From contig JAIVHR010000054.1 of the NCBI GenBank assembly GCA_020200935.1, positions 1 through 7,611 of the forward strand: a stretch of DNA of 7,611 bases, in the 5' to 3' direction. Under the pieces are notes generated by a model, which did not search any database, was not told where the DNA came from, and saw only the letters and a program-made list of their open reading frames with translations. This document shows, piece after piece, positions 6,915 to 7,611 of the stretch; position 1 is the first letter of the stretch, and each line of letters starts with the position of its first letter. The stretch comes from Sphingomonadales bacterium (lineage in GTDB: Bacteria > Pseudomonadota > Alphaproteobacteria > Sphingomonadales > Sphingomonadaceae). A program made the position numbers and the translations under genes.

Positions 6915-7611
6915 CACAACCCCCGAATGGCGTCGGCGAGGGGGCGGATGTCCGATTCGCGCTGATCCCAGCTCGTCACCAGCCGCGCCTCGCCCTCGCC
7001 CCAATCGTAAAAATCGAAGCCGAGATCGCGCAGCCACGCCGCCTCTTCGGTCGACAAGCGGATGAACACCTCGTTCGCCTCGACCGGATAGACCAGCCGC
7101 CCCGGCGCGGCATCGGCGATCAGCCTCGCCCCGGCATTCGCCGCGCGGGCATTGTCGAGCCAGCGATCGCCCTCGAGCATCGCCAGCAATTGGGCGGCGA
7201 GATAGCGGCCCTTGGAGAGCAGGTGCCCGCCACGCTTGCGGCGGAACCCGATCTCTTCCGCCTTGTCCCGCGCATCGCCGAACAGGATGATCGCCTCGGC
7301 ATTCATCCCGCCATTCTTGACACAGCCGAAGCTCAGCATGTCGACCCCGGCGCGCCAGGTCACGTCGGCCGGCGTGCAATCGAGATGGGCGACGGCGTTG
7401 GCGAAGCGCGCGCCGTCCATATGCAGGCCCCAGCCGCGTTCCCTGCACAGATCGCCGATCGCCCGCACCTCGCCGGGCGCATAGACGCAGCCATACTCGC
7501 TGGCCTGGGTGATCGAGACGGCGTGGATCGGCGTCTGGTGGACGTCGCCGCGCATGCCGGCCGCGATCCGTTCGATTTCGGCGGGCGCGAGCCTGGCGCC
7601 CTTCCCTTCCG
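6914..7611 (-). CDS. ltaE: Threonine aldolase / beta-eliminating lyase family protein (5' end outside window)
   Basis: C-terminal 231 residues of a PLP-dependent fold-type I enzyme of the low-specificity L-threonine aldolase family, which cleaves L-threonine (often also allo-threonine) to glycine and acetaldehyde. The frame stays open to the window edge and reads EGKGARLAPAEIERIAAG ahead of the in-frame ATG at 7553-7555. That ATG is therefore internal, and about 100 N-terminal residues are missing compared with the usual 330-345 aa. Visible motifs are VSITQASEYGCVY, the cofactor-binding MDGAR (DGAR codons at 7406-7417), and LSFGCVKNGGMNAEA, whose Lys (codon 7316-7318) is the expected Schiff-base lysine. 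The C-terminal small domain contains PVEANEVFIRL and TSWDQRE. It converges on the SDR gene with 66 bases between stops. Annotators may prefer the broader name beta-eliminating lyase-related protein; substrate specificity cannot be read from this fragment. Confidence 0.9.
   Translation of the reverse strand, partial: EGKGARLAPAEIERIAAGMRGDVHQTPIHAVSITQASEYGCVYAPGEVRAIGDLCRERGWGLHMDGARFANAVAHLDCTPADVTWRAGVDMLSFGCVKNGGMNAEAIILFGDARDKAEEIGFRRKRGGHLLSKGRYLAAQLLAMLEGDRWLDNARAANAGARLIADAAPGRLVYPVEANEVFIRLSTEEAAWLRDLGFDFYDWGEGEARLVTSWDQRESDIRPLADAIRGL

Noticed and set aside
7553..7555. ATG as the real start of the threonine aldolase gene
   Set aside because: The frame continues upstream to the window edge with plausible family sequence, and a start here would remove about 100 residues of the PLP-binding domain.

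Overview
The window is high-GC DNA with dense, mostly bidirectionally readable coding sequence. Protein style, a LinKLMN/Mla-type lipid-transport operon, and a CCTCCCC/GGGGAGG palindromic intergenic repeat together suggest an alphaproteobacterium, most likely of the order Sphingomonadales. That taxonomic call is inference from sequence style and family knowledge; no search was run.

Layout. (1) Positions about 1-3480, + strand: a four-gene MCE/Mla-type ABC transporter operon. It encodes a permease with an N-terminal STAS-like domain (MlaE/LinK type), an ATPase (MlaF/LinL), a membrane-anchored MCE protein (MlaD/LinM) and an auxiliary lipoprotein (LinN/PqiC type). The genes are tightly packed: a 4-base ATGA overlap, then gaps of 12 and 10 bases with clear ribosome binding sites. 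(2) 3481-3660: a compound inverted repeat of about 168 bp made of nested hairpins, lying between convergent genes. Its right-hand hairpin ends in a T-run and should terminate the operon. (3) 3661-5964, - strand: an M1-family aminopeptidase N (PepN). Its catalytic site is complete, but by recall-based alignment with E. coli PepN it lacks about 105 residues at the domain III/IV boundary, in frame. (4) 5965-6046: a short divergent intergenic region. (5) 6047-6847, + strand: an atypical SDR-family (YeeZ-like) NAD(P)-binding protein with Arg in place of the expected first Gly of its dinucleotide-binding loop, followed by a compact intrinsic terminator. (6) 6914 to the window end, - strand: the C-terminal two thirds of a PLP-dependent threonine aldolase-family protein.

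How the genes work together: only the first four form an obvious functional unit, moving phospholipids or other hydrophobic compounds between inner and outer membrane. PepN, the SDR protein and the aldolase look like independent housekeeping or metabolic genes. I see no phage, transposase, CRISPR, tRNA or rRNA signal. I find no convincing new multi-gene system. The observations most worth checking are the internal deletion in pepN, the Gly-to-Arg change in the SDR protein, and the palindromic repeat acting as a two-way terminator.
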